This document shows, in pieces, positions 8,333 through 17,096 of a stretch of DNA of 33,578 bases (the first letter of the stretch is position 1; the number at the start of each line of letters is the position of its first letter). The notes beneath the pieces are model-generated. The model worked only from the letters and a program-made list of their open reading frames with translations, had not been told where the DNA came from and ran no database searches. The position numbers and the translations under genes were made by a program. Origin of the DNA: Dichloromethanomonas sp964477085 (lineage in GTDB: Bacteria > Bacillota > Desulfitobacteriia > Desulfitobacteriales > Syntrophobotulaceae); assembly GCA_964477085.1 (NCBI GenBank), contig CAYZDF010000032.1:1-33578 (forward strand), in the 5' to 3' direction.

Positions 8333-9475
8333 CTACCTCCTCTTTACGCATTCTATGATTACCTTACCGATATCAGGGAGTGATTCAATCCGATCAGCCA
8401 GTCCAGCTTCTACGATGGATCTTGGCATTCCGTAGACGATACAGGTCTTCTCAGATTCTGCGATCGCAAAAGCACCCATACTTTTGAGACTTTTAATCCC
8501 ATTGAGACCGTCATTACCCATCCCTGTCATGATCACTCCCAGAACGCCTTTCCCAACTTCTCGAGCAACAGACATCAACATGACATCCACGGATGGTTTA
8601 TACAAAGTAATTATCGGTGATTCCACACTGATATTGGCGACAAACTCATTCTTGGAGCGAGCGATCTGGAATTGTTTGCCCGAAGGCCCGACATAGACCG
8701 TGCCAGGTTTGAGAATCTCACCATTCTCAGCTTCTTTAACATTAACCTGACAAAGGCTATTTAACCTGGCTGCTAATGGTGCTGTAAACCCTGCCGGCAT
8801 ATGTTGAGCAACTATAACAGGCACAGGGAAGTCTTTAGGTAGTTGGCTTAGAACTGTTTGTAGAGCAGGGGGGCCTCCGGTTGAGGTCCCAATAGCTACG
8901 ATCTCGATTTTGCTGCGGGGGATTACTCCTTGTGCCACTGAGACTCTATTCGTATTATGAACATTGACAGTGGCTGCAATGTCACTGATTTTTTCTCTAT
9001 TTATCTTCTCTGGTACCTGAGTTCTGTAGGTTTCTACATTCCGCCTGTCCAGACGAGAAGGGTCAATCCCAGCTACCGTCTTAACCTTAAGAACTATGTC
9101 CTCAGAAAGGGCAACCAGATCGTCCCCTTGTTTACCTGAAGGCTTGGCGACAACCTCTACTGCCCCCAAATCAAAAGCCTTCATGGTAAGCTTTGCCCCA
9201 TCGGTAGTAACTGCACTAAGAACAATAACGGGTGTGGGCTGCCAGCGCATAATCTCTTCCAAAGCCTGAAGTCCATTCATCACCGGCATCTCAACATCCA
9301 TGGTTACAACATCAGGTTTCAATGCCTGAAGCTTCAGAATCCCCTCACGCCCATCACGAGCCGTATCCACAACCTCAATATCAGGGTCTTGACTGAGTAT
9401 TTTCTTCAAAGACATCCGGATAAAAGGGGAATCGTCAACAATGAGAACTCTAATGGGCTTACGCTGTTTGCTCAT
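8333..9475 (-). CDS. cheB: CheB chemotaxis protein-glutamate methylesterase/deamidase
   Basis: Removes methyl groups from (and deamidates) chemoreceptors when phosphorylated by CheA. The product is 380 residues. The receiver domain has acidic residues D14/D15, phospho-acceptor D60 (TMDVEMPVMNG) and K111 (AKPSG). A variable linker spans about residues 120-187. The catalytic domain carries the triad S198 (GTSTGG), H225 (AQHMPAG) and D322 (GMGNDG). All catalytic residues are present. The start overlaps the end of cheW by 17 bases, so cheW-cheB are coupled. It sits in one transcription unit with the basal-body genes. Confidence 0.97.
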   Translation of the reverse strand: MSKQRKPIRVLIVDDSPFIRMSLKKILSQDPDIEVVDTARDGREGILKLQALKPDVVTMDVEMPVMNGLQALEEIMRWQPTPVIVLSAVTTDGAKLTMKAFDLGAVEVVAKPSGKQGDDLVALSEDIVLKVKTVAGIDPSRLDRRNVETYRTQVPEKINREKISDIAATVNVHNTNRVSVAQGVIPRSKIEIVAIGTSTGGPPALQTVLSQLPKDFPVPVIVAQHMPAGFTAPLAARLNSLCQVNVKEAENGEILKPGTVYVGPSGKQFQIARSKNEFVANISVESPIITLYKPSVDVMLMSVAREVGKGVLGVIMTGMGNDGLNGIKSLKSMGAFAIAESEKTCIVYGMPRSIVEAGLADRIESLPDIGKVIIECVKRR

Positions 9476-9905
9476 TTACCACATCTCCACCCATCAATTG
9501 ATCAAGGTTCAGGAGTATCAGCAATCTTTCACCAATCTTGCCTACACCACGGATGAAATGAGAATCCATCCCTAATGCCACCGGCGGAGGCGGTTCGATT
9601 GATTCGCTTTCTAATCTTAAAACTTCAGTCACACCGTCAACTCTGACGCCAAACACTTTACCATTGACTTGCAGAACAACGATCCGGCTAAGATCGGTTT
9701 CTTCATCTAACGGCATGCCGAAACGAACTCTTAAATTTACAACCGGTATGACATTCCCCCGGAGGTTAATGACACCTTCAACATAACCAGGAGCTTTGGG
9801 TACTCTTGTGATAGGGGGAATCCTGATAATCTCCTGTACCTTCATAATATCTACACCGAATTCCTCTGTACCTATAGAGAATGTTACTAATTGCTCTTCA
9901 GCCAT
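9459..9905 (-). CDS. cheW: CheW chemotaxis coupling protein
   Basis: Adaptor that links chemoreceptors to CheA. The product is 148 residues and forms a single CheW SH3-like domain. It carries the typical EEFGVDIMKVQEIIR, PGYVEGVINLRGNVIPVVNL and RVDGVTEVLRL segments. It lies between cheA (97 bases upstream) and cheB (overlapping). The 97-base gap to cheA is AT-rich and shows no convincing terminator. Confidence 0.97.
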   Translation of the reverse strand: MAEEQLVTFSIGTEEFGVDIMKVQEIIRIPPITRVPKAPGYVEGVINLRGNVIPVVNLRVRFGMPLDEETDLSRIVVLQVNGKVFGVRVDGVTEVLRLESESIEPPPPVALGMDSHFIRGVGKIGERLLILLNLDQLMGGDVVNEQTA

Positions 9906-10002
9906 CTAAAATAACCCCCTTATTTTAAACTTTAATTCTTTGTTTATTCTTATTAAATTTGAGTCGCCTTTTATAATATAAGCTAATGTTTTGGGTACAG
10001 GT

Positions 10003-12147
10003 TTAGCGGTTAATTAAAACATCCTGGATCAAAGAACCTATGTCTAAAATAAGCGTTACTTTGCCATCTCCCAGTATGGTTGCACCTGCGATACCCGGCA
10101 GGTTGTTAAGATAATCACCTAAAGTCTTGATCACAATCTCTTCCTGACCATGCAATTCATCAACGATTAAGCCTAGTGTTCTGTCTCCTAATCCTACGAC
10201 AACAACAAACACCTCATCCTGTTGTTTGCCGGAATCGGAAAGATCAAATTTTTCTTTAAGTGAAATCAGGGGTAAGGTATTGCCCCTAAGTTGAACCATG
10301 GGTAACCCACCGACTGTTTTGATCTCTCTCGATTTGACCAGGAGGGTTTCAACGACAGAAGACAACGGCACAGCGTAAATCTCTTTGCTGACTTCCACTA
10401 ATAAGGCCTGAATTATCGCTAAAGTAAGAGGTAAACGAATGATAAATGAGGTTCCCTCTCCTTTTTTGGTCTTGATGTCTATAAGACCGCCCAAGCTATT
10501 AAGGGCTTTTTTTACTACATCCATTCCAACACCACGACCGGACATATCGGTAATCTTATCAGCAGTGCTGAATCCGGGCAGGAAAATAAGATTAGCGATA
10601 TCTTTTTCAGACATCTCCTCTTTTTCTCCAACTAAACCTTTCTCCAAAGCAATTTTATAGATTTTATCAATATCCAGCCCTGATCCGTTATCGGAAACGG
10701 TGATGGCAATATGATTTCCTTCGTGATAAGCATCAAGAGTGATTGTTCCTACTTCCGATTTACCTGACGCGATTCTATTCTCAGGAGTCTCTATCCCGTG
10801 GTCGACAGAGTTACGAATAATATGAGTGAGCGGATCGCCAATCATCTCAATAACAGTCTTATCAAGTTCTGTCTCTTCACCCTTAATAACCAGTTCAATC
10901 TTCTTACCTGTTTTACGGCAGAAATCTCTGACCAGACGAGGATAGCGGCTAAACACAGTACCGACCGGAACCATCCTTAGTCTCATCACACTTTCCTGCA
11001 GGTCGCTCATCAATCTTCCCAAGTATACATTGGTTTCATTCAAACTATTGATGAGCGGGTCTGATTGATTTTGCGTTTTAAGATCGTTGCCTATTTTTAC
11101 CAATCTGGTTCTGGTAATAACCATCTCACCTACCAGATTGATGAGGTTATCCATTCTTACGGTATCGACACGAATGGTATGTACTTGATTATTACTGCTA
11201 TCCTGGATTTGATCCGTTGTGATCTTTGCAGCAGCCGGTTGAACAACAGAATTAGGTGCATGATCTGACTCGGACTTCCGATTAACCTCATCACTTTGTT
11301 CATTATTTTGTTTAAGCGTTTGATCATTAAGTTTATCTTCCCTGAATGACATTTGTTCTGATAAAGAATAATGAGAAACCCTGACGTCCATGATTTCAGA
11401 GATTTCGAGAATGTCCGCCCTGATCTCTTCTTGAGGTTCTTTGGTAATGAAAAGAAGACTAAACTTTTCGCCGTCATTGGTTTCCAACTCTTCAATCGTA
11501 GGAAGAATCTTAACGAGACTGCCTAAAGGTTCAAGCCGCTGGGTGACCATCACAGCTCTGACAGCCTTCATCAGGGTATTGGGCGTTAGTATAACCTCAA
11601 TCTGATAAATCTCTTTTCCATTAATCAATGCATCATCAATGATTTCCCGCTCGACGGATGTCAGAGAGAAATTTACGGGCTGTTTTGGTTTGCTCATTTC
11701 TGTAGGGATCGCTATAGGTTCTTTTTCGGCTAAAGCTCCCGTCTCAGCCAGAACTTTCATCTGATCGGTCAGTACCGCATACTCTTCAGTGATATCAACG
11801 CGTTGTTCAACCTGTGCTAACATCATCTTAACCTTATCCGTAACAGCAAGCAGAACATCAATAATCTCATTGGTTACCGATATTTTCCCTTGCCTCAATT
11901 TATCCAGCAAGTCTTCAGCAGCATGGGTCAGGTTCACAATCGGAGTAAAGCCCATGGTACCTGAGGCACCCTTTAGACTATGAGCACTTCTGAACAGTTC
12001 ATTGACCATGGAAATATTTTCTCCGTCTCGCTCCAATTGCAAAAGACCTGAGCCAAGTCTATCCACCTGCTCTTGAGAGTCCAATAAGTAGAATTCTAAA
12101 AAGTCCTCAAGATCAATGCCCATTTTATTATTATCATCTTGGCTCAT
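10003..12147 (-). CDS. cheA: CheA chemotaxis sensor histidine kinase
   Basis: Histidine kinase that phosphorylates CheY and CheB. The product is 714 residues. The P1/HPt domain has phospho-acceptor H56 (RSAHSLKGASGTMG). A P2-like CheY/CheB docking region spans about residues 165-265. An Asn/Gln/Ser-rich linker follows, then the P3 dimerisation helix (VRMDNLINLVGEMVITRTRL). The ATP-binding domain has the N box IIRNSVDHGIE and the G boxes SDNGSGLD and MSGRGVGMDVV. The C-terminal P5 CheW-like domain ends SLIQDVLINR. It is the first gene of the long fla/che unit. A GGGGTGC site precedes the ATG. Confidence 0.97.
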   Translation of the reverse strand: MSQDDNNKMGIDLEDFLEFYLLDSQEQVDRLGSGLLQLERDGENISMVNELFRSAHSLKGASGTMGFTPIVNLTHAAEDLLDKLRQGKISVTNEIIDVLLAVTDKVKMMLAQVEQRVDITEEYAVLTDQMKVLAETGALAEKEPIAIPTEMSKPKQPVNFSLTSVEREIIDDALINGKEIYQIEVILTPNTLMKAVRAVMVTQRLEPLGSLVKILPTIEELETNDGEKFSLLFITKEPQEEIRADILEISEIMDVRVSHYSLSEQMSFREDKLNDQTLKQNNEQSDEVNRKSESDHAPNSVVQPAAAKITTDQIQDSSNNQVHTIRVDTVRMDNLINLVGEMVITRTRLVKIGNDLKTQNQSDPLINSLNETNVYLGRLMSDLQESVMRLRMVPVGTVFSRYPRLVRDFCRKTGKKIELVIKGEETELDKTVIEMIGDPLTHIIRNSVDHGIETPENRIASGKSEVGTITLDAYHEGNHIAITVSDNGSGLDIDKIYKIALEKGLVGEKEEMSEKDIANLIFLPGFSTADKITDMSGRGVGMDVVKKALNSLGGLIDIKTKKGEGTSFIIRLPLTLAIIQALLVEVSKEIYAVPLSSVVETLLVKSREIKTVGGLPMVQLRGNTLPLISLKEKFDLSDSGKQQDEVFVVVVGLGDRTLGLIVDELHGQEEIVIKTLGDYLNNLPGIAGATILGDGKVTLILDIGSLIQDVLINR

Positions 12148-12454
12148 TTTAGCACCCCATCTTTCCAGTAATTTAATAAATTTTTTCTTTTAGCGTATTT
12201 AATATTAAAAATACTTTAACGAACAAAATTCGCCGTTTCTTGTTAAAATCCTCCAAAAATAACATGCAAATATGATATTTTATCTAGAAATTTTTATATT
12301 TTTGAGAAGTTTTATCCAAATAAGTAATATATTAGTTTTAGCTTCAAGAAAACGCAAAGCAGACACCATCTAGCATTTTGTTCGATGATTCAGGTGCTTG
12401 ATCAACCCTTTTAAAGAAATATCTTAAATAGACGTATTTAAAGTTAGTTGCTTA
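12148..12454 (-). other. Intergenic region upstream of cheA
   Basis: About 300 bases of AT-rich DNA between cheA and the terminator of the fliS unit. It should hold the promoter of the cheA-to-fliY unit, but I see no convincing sigma-28 or sigma-A pair. The best weak candidate is TTGCGT-N17-TAATAT on the minus strand around 12317-12355. A GGAGG not followed by any ORF lies at 12241-12254 (minus) and is followed by ACGGCGAATTTTGTTCG-type sequence. No tRNA, repeat array or small gene is visible. Confidence 0.5.
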
Positions 12455-12479
12455 TAAAAAATTTCCTGTTGAACAGGAA
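12455..12479 (-). terminator. Intrinsic terminator of the flaG-fliD-fliS unit
   Basis: On the minus strand TTCCTG, loop TTCAA, CAGGAA form a 6-bp stem followed directly by ATTTTTTAT. It lies 24 bases after the stop of the FliT-like gene. The arms extend to 8 bp if a 1-base loop is ignored. Confidence 0.7.
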
Positions 12480-12502
12480 TTATATGATGTTGATATTTTG
12501 AT

Positions 12503-13036
12503 TTACTTTTTTTTATCAATAAAACGCGCCTCGATACTCCCTTGGTTTTCGTAGATATTCTTCGTTTTTTTTGCGCTTTGCAGCCGATGAAGTTCCAACT
12601 TAACCGTTTCAACTTCCATCTTTAAACGCGGGATAATGCTTTTATCCATAGTTAAAATCTGATTAATCTCACCTTTGATAGCTTCGGTCAAATACCTAAT
12701 CTCATTCAGCATCGTTTCATCAAGATGAGGGTTCAGGTATACTGCATCAAAGGATGCAATTCCCGTCTCTTTGCAAATCATGCTCTGAAGCTCCGAAGCT
12801 ATGGATTCTCTCTCTCTTATAGAAGCAATAATGTCTCCTCTGTAAGCAGAAAATTCTTCAAGCTTTTGTGCAAGATCGTCACTCTCTGGAATCAGCAAAT
12901 TCGAATTAGGACTTTTGTCCTTATCGTAATCATCCAGACAGATGCCGAATTCTTGCATAGCCACAACAATCTTACGATAATCCTGTAAGTTCTGCTGATA
13001 GATTGAAATTATATATCCAGCTAATTCAGCAAGCAT
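12503..13036 (-). CDS. Small helical protein, FliT/FlgN-like flagellar chaperone candidate
   Basis: I do not recognise a specific family. The product is 177 residues from the ATG at 13036, whose A is the last base of the fliS stop (TAATG coupling). An upstream in-frame start at 13078 would lie inside fliS and is less likely. The sequence is largely helical and charged. It opens MLAELAGYIISIYQQNLQDY, has a heptad-like stretch with IRERESIASELQSMI in the middle, and a basic Lys-rich C-terminus. The FliT and FlgN export chaperones have this kind of helical build, and a gene of this type commonly follows fliS in Gram-positive clusters. Function as a chaperone for FliD or a hook-associated protein is inferred from position only. 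Confidence 0.6.
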   Translation of the reverse strand: MLAELAGYIISIYQQNLQDYRKIVVAMQEFGICLDDYDKDKSPNSNLLIPESDDLAQKLEEFSAYRGDIIASIRERESIASELQSMICKETGIASFDAVYLNPHLDETMLNEIRYLTEAIKGEINQILTMDKSIIPRLKMEVETVKLELHRLQSAKKTKNIYENQGSIEARFIDKKK

Positions 13037-13440
13037 TATTTCGCCCCCATACGGGCGATTTTTGCTGCATCGATCCACACATCCCGAAATATCTCAAAGA
13101 ATTTGATGACAGGCTTGAGATAAGCGACATCCTTACTGAGATTGGCTTTTATAGTCTCGCCATAGTAAAACAGATAAAGGTCCTGAAGGTTAACGGCGAT
13201 CTCTCCGCCTTTTTCTACGTCCAAAGTAGAATAAAGCTCGATAATAATATTCTGAACTTTTGTCAGATTTTCATTTGCTTCATCCATCTTTTTCTCCTCA
13301 AGTGCCTTCTCAGCCAACCGTAAAAATTTCATGATTCCCGTGTAGAGCATCACAAGAAGTTTTTCAGGAGAAGCTGTATCCACCGCCACTTGTTTATAGG
13401 CATTTTGAGGATTTCCATTTGTACTCTGACCGATACTCAT
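13036..13440 (-). CDS. fliS: FliS flagellin export chaperone
   Basis: Binds the C-terminus of flagellin in the cytoplasm and prevents premature polymerisation. In Gram-positives it also works with FliW. The product is about 134 residues. It has the FliS pattern: NAYKQVAVDTASPEKLLVML near the N-terminus, YTGIMKFLRLAEKAL, and the later LYLFYYGETIKANL. I chose the ATG at 13440, preceded by GAGGTGA. An in-frame ATG 9 codons upstream has no ribosome site and gives an atypical N-terminus. It lies 97 bases downstream of fliD and is coupled to the FliT-like gene. Confidence 0.95.
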   Translation of the reverse strand: MSIGQSTNGNPQNAYKQVAVDTASPEKLLVMLYTGIMKFLRLAEKALEEKKMDEANENLTKVQNIIIELYSTLDVEKGGEIAVNLQDLYLFYYGETIKANLSKDVAYLKPVIKFFEIFRDVWIDAAKIARMGAK

Positions 13441-13537
13441 TTCTTTCACCTCGCAAATTATCGACAATGTGTTTATTGAATTACGTTTCTAAGTTAGGTG
13501 TACTATTGGTAACTAAGAATAATTTACATGATGTGCC

Positions 13538-14995
13538 TTACTTTTTGGACTCACTGTTAAAAGCATTCATGGAACTGATTTGACTTTCCAGCCATTGACT
13601 CTGGCTGCTAAGGGCCGCGAGTTGAGTCTCCAAATTAACGAATTTAAGCCTCGTAGTTTCGGCATAACGTGCTACTTTCTCAGTAAAAGCTGAGATTTTG
13701 TCCTTGAGGTCGGTCAGCTGTTTATCATAGCTTTTTGAAGTCTTCTCCAATGTCCCGTCATACATCACCATCGGATGCAGATATTCATACATCAGATTGC
13801 CCAGGCCCTGTGCTGACTGATTATCCTCAGATTCCTTCAAGGGTTCTACGCCTCCGGCAGGTGCCCCGAACAGGTTGGCAGCACTAAATGGATTTTCTTT
13901 AAGTGCCTCATTGAATTCTGCTGTGTTAAAAGTCAGAGTCGCACTCTTGCCAAAGTTATCCGAGGATGTGCTAATACCAACATCCGCAAGGATACTAAAC
14001 GGTTCGGTAGGGTTATTCAATCTTCCTGCAACCATATTTCTCAGTCTGCTTTGGATAGCCTGAAGGGCAGGATCTGCAAAGAGATCTCCCTTGGTCTTAA
14101 GCTCTTTATTGTATTTGAGCTTATCCTCGATAAACGTCATCACTGAATTATACTGATCCACAAATGATTTAACTGCGGATTCTGCCTCCGAATAGTCAGC
14201 GGTTACCTTGACGGTGATCACATCTGTCGATTCGCCGTTGATGGTGAGCGTAAGACCGGGTACAGCAGTCGTTATTGTATTCGAGGAACTGGTTATCTGT
14301 GTGATCCCGTTGATCTCCAGTTGAGCGTCTCGCGCTGCCTGGCTGATATTCAAGGTATCGTCCGATTTTAGTATACCAAGCTCGTGGAGAACTACCCCGC
14401 CGTCAACATCGGCAAATTCAGCAGCTTTCTCCAAACCGGTCTCGTTCGACAACAGAGCAATCCGGTAACCGCCGTCAACCTTGATCGCTGATGCTGTTAC
14501 TCCTATTTTTGCATTGTTAATGCCATCCACAACATCTTTAATGCTTGCGCCACCCTTTACGGTAACATCGGCACTCTTATCCCCGACGGTGATCTCAAAG
14601 GTACCGCCGAGAATTGCTGTCCCTGTTGTCGTATCTGCCACGTTAATAACCGCACTGGTAGCAGTTTGGGCAGCCGCCGCCTGCACAACCTTAATATTAT
14701 ATGTGCCTTGGGCAGTTCCTGTCGTGCTGCTGACCGAGAGGATATCAGGTTTGCCGGAGGAAGCCTTTGTTCCCTGCCAGGTCGCACTGTCACGGAGTTT
14801 TACCAAGGTGTTTTCTAAAGATGAAAGTCTGGTATTGACATCTCTCCAGGCGTCTTTCTTATTCTGCAACAGAGACTGCTGCTCCTGCATCTTAGTCAGT
14901 GGTTGGCTATAGTTATTCACCATGGTCTGGACGATCCCGCTGAAATCATATCCAGATAATCCCGGCAATGAAAGATTGGTCGAATTCACCGACAT
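13538..14995 (-). CDS. fliD: FliD flagellar filament cap (hook-associated protein 2)
   Basis: Forms the cap at the filament tip that guides flagellin assembly. The product is 485 residues. The N-terminal FliD domain includes GLSGYDFSGIVQTMVNNYSQ and a coiled coil. The middle contains FliD-type beta domains (QLEINGITQITSSSNTITTA followed by VPGLTLTINGES). The C-terminal domain has the RLKFVNLETQLAALSSQSQW motif. It is preceded by flaG with a 27-base gap and followed by fliS, the usual order. Confidence 0.96.
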   Translation of the reverse strand: MSVNSTNLSLPGLSGYDFSGIVQTMVNNYSQPLTKMQEQQSLLQNKKDAWRDVNTRLSSLENTLVKLRDSATWQGTKASSGKPDILSVSSTTGTAQGTYNIKVVQAAAAQTATSAVINVADTTTGTAILGGTFEITVGDKSADVTVKGGASIKDVVDGINNAKIGVTASAIKVDGGYRIALLSNETGLEKAAEFADVDGGVVLHELGILKSDDTLNISQAARDAQLEINGITQITSSSNTITTAVPGLTLTINGESTDVITVKVTADYSEAESAVKSFVDQYNSVMTFIEDKLKYNKELKTKGDLFADPALQAIQSRLRNMVAGRLNNPTEPFSILADVGISTSSDNFGKSATLTFNTAEFNEALKENPFSAANLFGAPAGGVEPLKESEDNQSAQGLGNLMYEYLHPMVMYDGTLEKTSKSYDKQLTDLKDKISAFTEKVARYAETTRLKFVNLETQLAALSSQSQWLESQISSMNAFNSESKK

Positions 14996-15022
14996 CAGAC
15001 TTCGCCTCCTTCCTTCTACCTC

Positions 15023-15394
15023 TTATACCCGCTTATCAACAAGTATTCCGATAAATTCCTGCAGTGAACTCATCATATCAAGTATTTTTTTAGGGGGTAT
15101 CTCGCTGATAATCTCCCCGTTTTTTTCATCGATTATCTTGACCATTACTCGATTGGATTTCTCGTGAATTTCAAACTTCATACGTTTCTCAATCAGGCCC
15201 ATCAGCCTGTTCAGTTTTTCAGTTGCTTTTTCAACTTCCTCGCGGGGTACTTCTTCCCTGGCCGAAGATACATTTTCTTTTTTCTCAACAACCAGACGCG
15301 GCATTTCTTCCTGACCCCGCTCCAGCTTCTGACCGGCAAAGGTATCCACCGGCATCACCGGAACCTGATTGTTTGGTATGATAGGGCTTACCAT
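15023..15394 (-). CDS. flaG: FlaG family protein
   Basis: Small protein of 123 residues found next to fliD in many flagellar clusters and linked to filament length control. The C-terminal domain is diagnostic: ATEKLNRLMGLIEKRMKFEI, then RVMVKIIDEKNGEIISEIPP and KKILDMMSSLQEFIGILVDK. The N-terminal 50 residues are variable. It lies downstream of the flagellin terminator. It could be transcribed from a promoter in the roughly 130 AT-rich bases upstream (TTGCAT-N17-TATAGG is a possible weak site). Confidence 0.92.
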   Translation of the reverse strand: MVSPIIPNNQVPVMPVDTFAGQKLERGQEEMPRLVVEKKENVSSAREEVPREEVEKATEKLNRLMGLIEKRMKFEIHEKSNRVMVKIIDEKNGEIISEIPPKKILDMMSSLQEFIGILVDKRV

Positions 15395-15483
15395 GATTTA
15401 AAAACCCCTTCCCTATAAAATAAACCCTTACACAATGCAATAAACCTTTAAACATAATTATTAGCCAACTATCAATATATCAG

Positions 15484-15506
15484 AAATCCCGAACCGAGAT
15501 TTTTTT
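15484..15506 (+). terminator. Hairpin plus T-run on the plus strand, no cognate gene
   Basis: AAATCCC, loop GAACC, GAGATTT form a 7-bp stem (one G-T pair), and the T-run continues for seven bases. In orientation this is a plus-strand terminator, but all neighbouring genes are on the minus strand. Confidence 0.4.
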
Positions 15507-15517
15507 GAATCATGTAG

Positions 15518-15550
15518 TATTAGAAAGCCGACCGACTGACGCCGGCCGGC
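15518..15550 (-). terminator. Flagellin gene terminator
   Basis: On the minus strand a GC-rich 10-bp stem (arms at 15541-15550 and 15527-15536, two G-T pairs, 4-base loop) begins about 56 bases after the flagellin stop. It is followed by TTTCTAATACT. The T-run is short, but the stem is strong. Confidence 0.7.
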
Positions 15551-15605
15551 TTAAGTTCACACAAAGTTTTTACCGGCAAACTTTGAGCTACAAAGTTTTA
15601 GGAGA

Positions 15606-17090
15606 TTAACCGAGGAGCTTAAGAACTGCCTGAGGAACCTGGTTAGCCTGAGCCAGCATCGCAACACCAGCCTGGCTGAGAATCTGGCTTTTGGTGAAGG
15701 AGGACATTTCAGCAGCCATGTCAACGTCACGGATACGGGACTGAGAAGCGGAAAGGTTTTCAGAAGCAGCCTGCAGGTTGTTGATGGTGTGCTCAAGACG
15801 GTTCTGCATAGCACCAAGAGTGGAGCGTTGAGCAGAAACAGTTTCCAGAGCAGCATTGATGGTGGTGATAGCCAGGTTGGCTTTAGCCTGGGTAGTAATC
15901 TTGATGCCACCGTAAGCAATAGCATCGGTAACGACAGTTCCGTTAGCACCGGTAACGGCAGCGGCCGAAGCCTGTGAAGTCTGGGTAATCGCCGTGGAAT
16001 CTCCGGAAGCATAAGCAGTTCCAACTGCTGCCAATACTGTAGCAAAGTCAAAGGAGACAGTAGCTGCAGTATCTGTTGAAGAAGAACCAATCGATACTGA
16101 AGAATTGGCTCTGCTAACAGTAACTTCGTTACCAATCGGTGAAGAACCATCGTTCACACTTGACATTACGAATGTCAGTTTATCTGCTGTTACAGCAAAC
16201 GTAGAAGTTTGGTCTTGAGCTAGACCACCATCTCCAACAATATCAATTTTGACACCGTCTTCCAGTGTAAATTGACCATCAGCGGTCCAGGTTGCAGCTT
16301 TGTAAGTTGCACCACCGTCAGTGGAGTACTCCAATTGAGTAACTTCGCCGAGGGCAACTGCAGCTACTTTTAGTGTGAAAGTCTTGTCAACGGAACCGGT
16401 ATAAGCACTACCGTTATCCGATACTGCAGCAGCGCCGACAAAGTTAGCACCAGGGGTATAAGTAGCAACAGTCTTCTTAACGTTAATAAACTTGCCGTTT
16501 AAGCCTTCGGATTGGGTTGTCATACCGGAAATACCCGTCTTGGCCAATTCACCGGAAGCAAAAGATGTAGTTGTCAGATTACCGGCTACACCCAGGGTTT
16601 TAGAGTCCATTCCGCCGATGGAAAGATTAACGTTCTGTCCTGCATTGGCTCCGATGTGGAATGTATCATTCAGTCCGCCGGCGAGAAGGTTCTGAGTGTT
16701 AAACTCTGTGGTGTTAGAAATACGGGTGATTTCTTTGGCTAACTGGTCAACTTCAGCCTGGAGCTTCGATCTGTCATCAGCGGTATTGGTGTCGGATGCT
16801 GACTGGACAGCCAGTTCTCTCATTCTTTGCAGGATGCTGTGGGTCTCACTCAGAGCACCTTCAGCAGTTTGAATCAGGGAAATCGCGCTTTGCGCATTTC
16901 TTACAGCCTGGTTCAAACCGTTGATCTGGCCTTTCATTTTTTCGGTAATAGCCAGACCTGCTGCATCGTCAGCAGCTTTGTTGATTCTGTAACCTGAAGA
17001 CAGTTTCTCCAGGGATTTCTGCATTGCACCCTGGGTGCCATACAGGTTACGCTGAGCATTTAAGCTCGAAATGTTGGTGTTAACTATCAT
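15606..17090 (-). CDS. Flagellin
   Basis: Filament subunit (hag/fliC family), 494 residues. The conserved N-terminal D0/D1 region opens MIVNTNISSLNAQRNLYGTQ and contains LSSGYRINKAADDAAGLAIT. The conserved C-terminal region contains RLEHTINNLQAASENLSASQ and ends QVPQAVLKLLG. The central roughly 230 residues (about 170-400) form a variable, Thr/Ala/Gly-rich beta region exposed on the filament surface. An ATG with GGAGGG at 6 bases sets the start. A 5' leader with two CsrA boxes and a strong 3' hairpin make it a single-gene unit. It is likely post-translationally modified, given FliB and the acyltransferase next door. It is exported with FliS and FliW as partners. Confidence 0.97.
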   Translation of the reverse strand: MIVNTNISSLNAQRNLYGTQGAMQKSLEKLSSGYRINKAADDAAGLAITEKMKGQINGLNQAVRNAQSAISLIQTAEGALSETHSILQRMRELAVQSASDTNTADDRSKLQAEVDQLAKEITRISNTTEFNTQNLLAGGLNDTFHIGANAGQNVNLSIGGMDSKTLGVAGNLTTTSFASGELAKTGISGMTTQSEGLNGKFINVKKTVATYTPGANFVGAAAVSDNGSAYTGSVDKTFTLKVAAVALGEVTQLEYSTDGGATYKAATWTADGQFTLEDGVKIDIVGDGGLAQDQTSTFAVTADKLTFVMSSVNDGSSPIGNEVTVSRANSSVSIGSSSTDTAATVSFDFATVLAAVGTAYASGDSTAITQTSQASAAAVTGANGTVVTDAIAYGGIKITTQAKANLAITTINAALETVSAQRSTLGAMQNRLEHTINNLQAASENLSASQSRIRDVDMAAEMSSFTKSQILSQAGVAMLAQANQVPQAVLKLLG

Positions 17091-17096
17091 GATTAT

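Noticed and set aside
13458..13483. Sigma-28-like site TAAT-N14-GTCGATAA upstream of fliS
   Set aside because: The spacer and both boxes deviate, and a start here would leave only about a dozen bases before the ATG, so it is probably chance.
14481..14912. 143-codon plus-strand frame inside fliD
   Set aside because: Antisense shadow of the Ala/Thr/Val-rich beta domains of FliD, with no start signal.
15557..16150. 197-codon open frame on the same strand as flagellin
   Set aside because: It lies in another frame of the flagellin gene, is Leu/Pro/Arg-rich with no motif, and is explained by the skewed codon use of flagellin.
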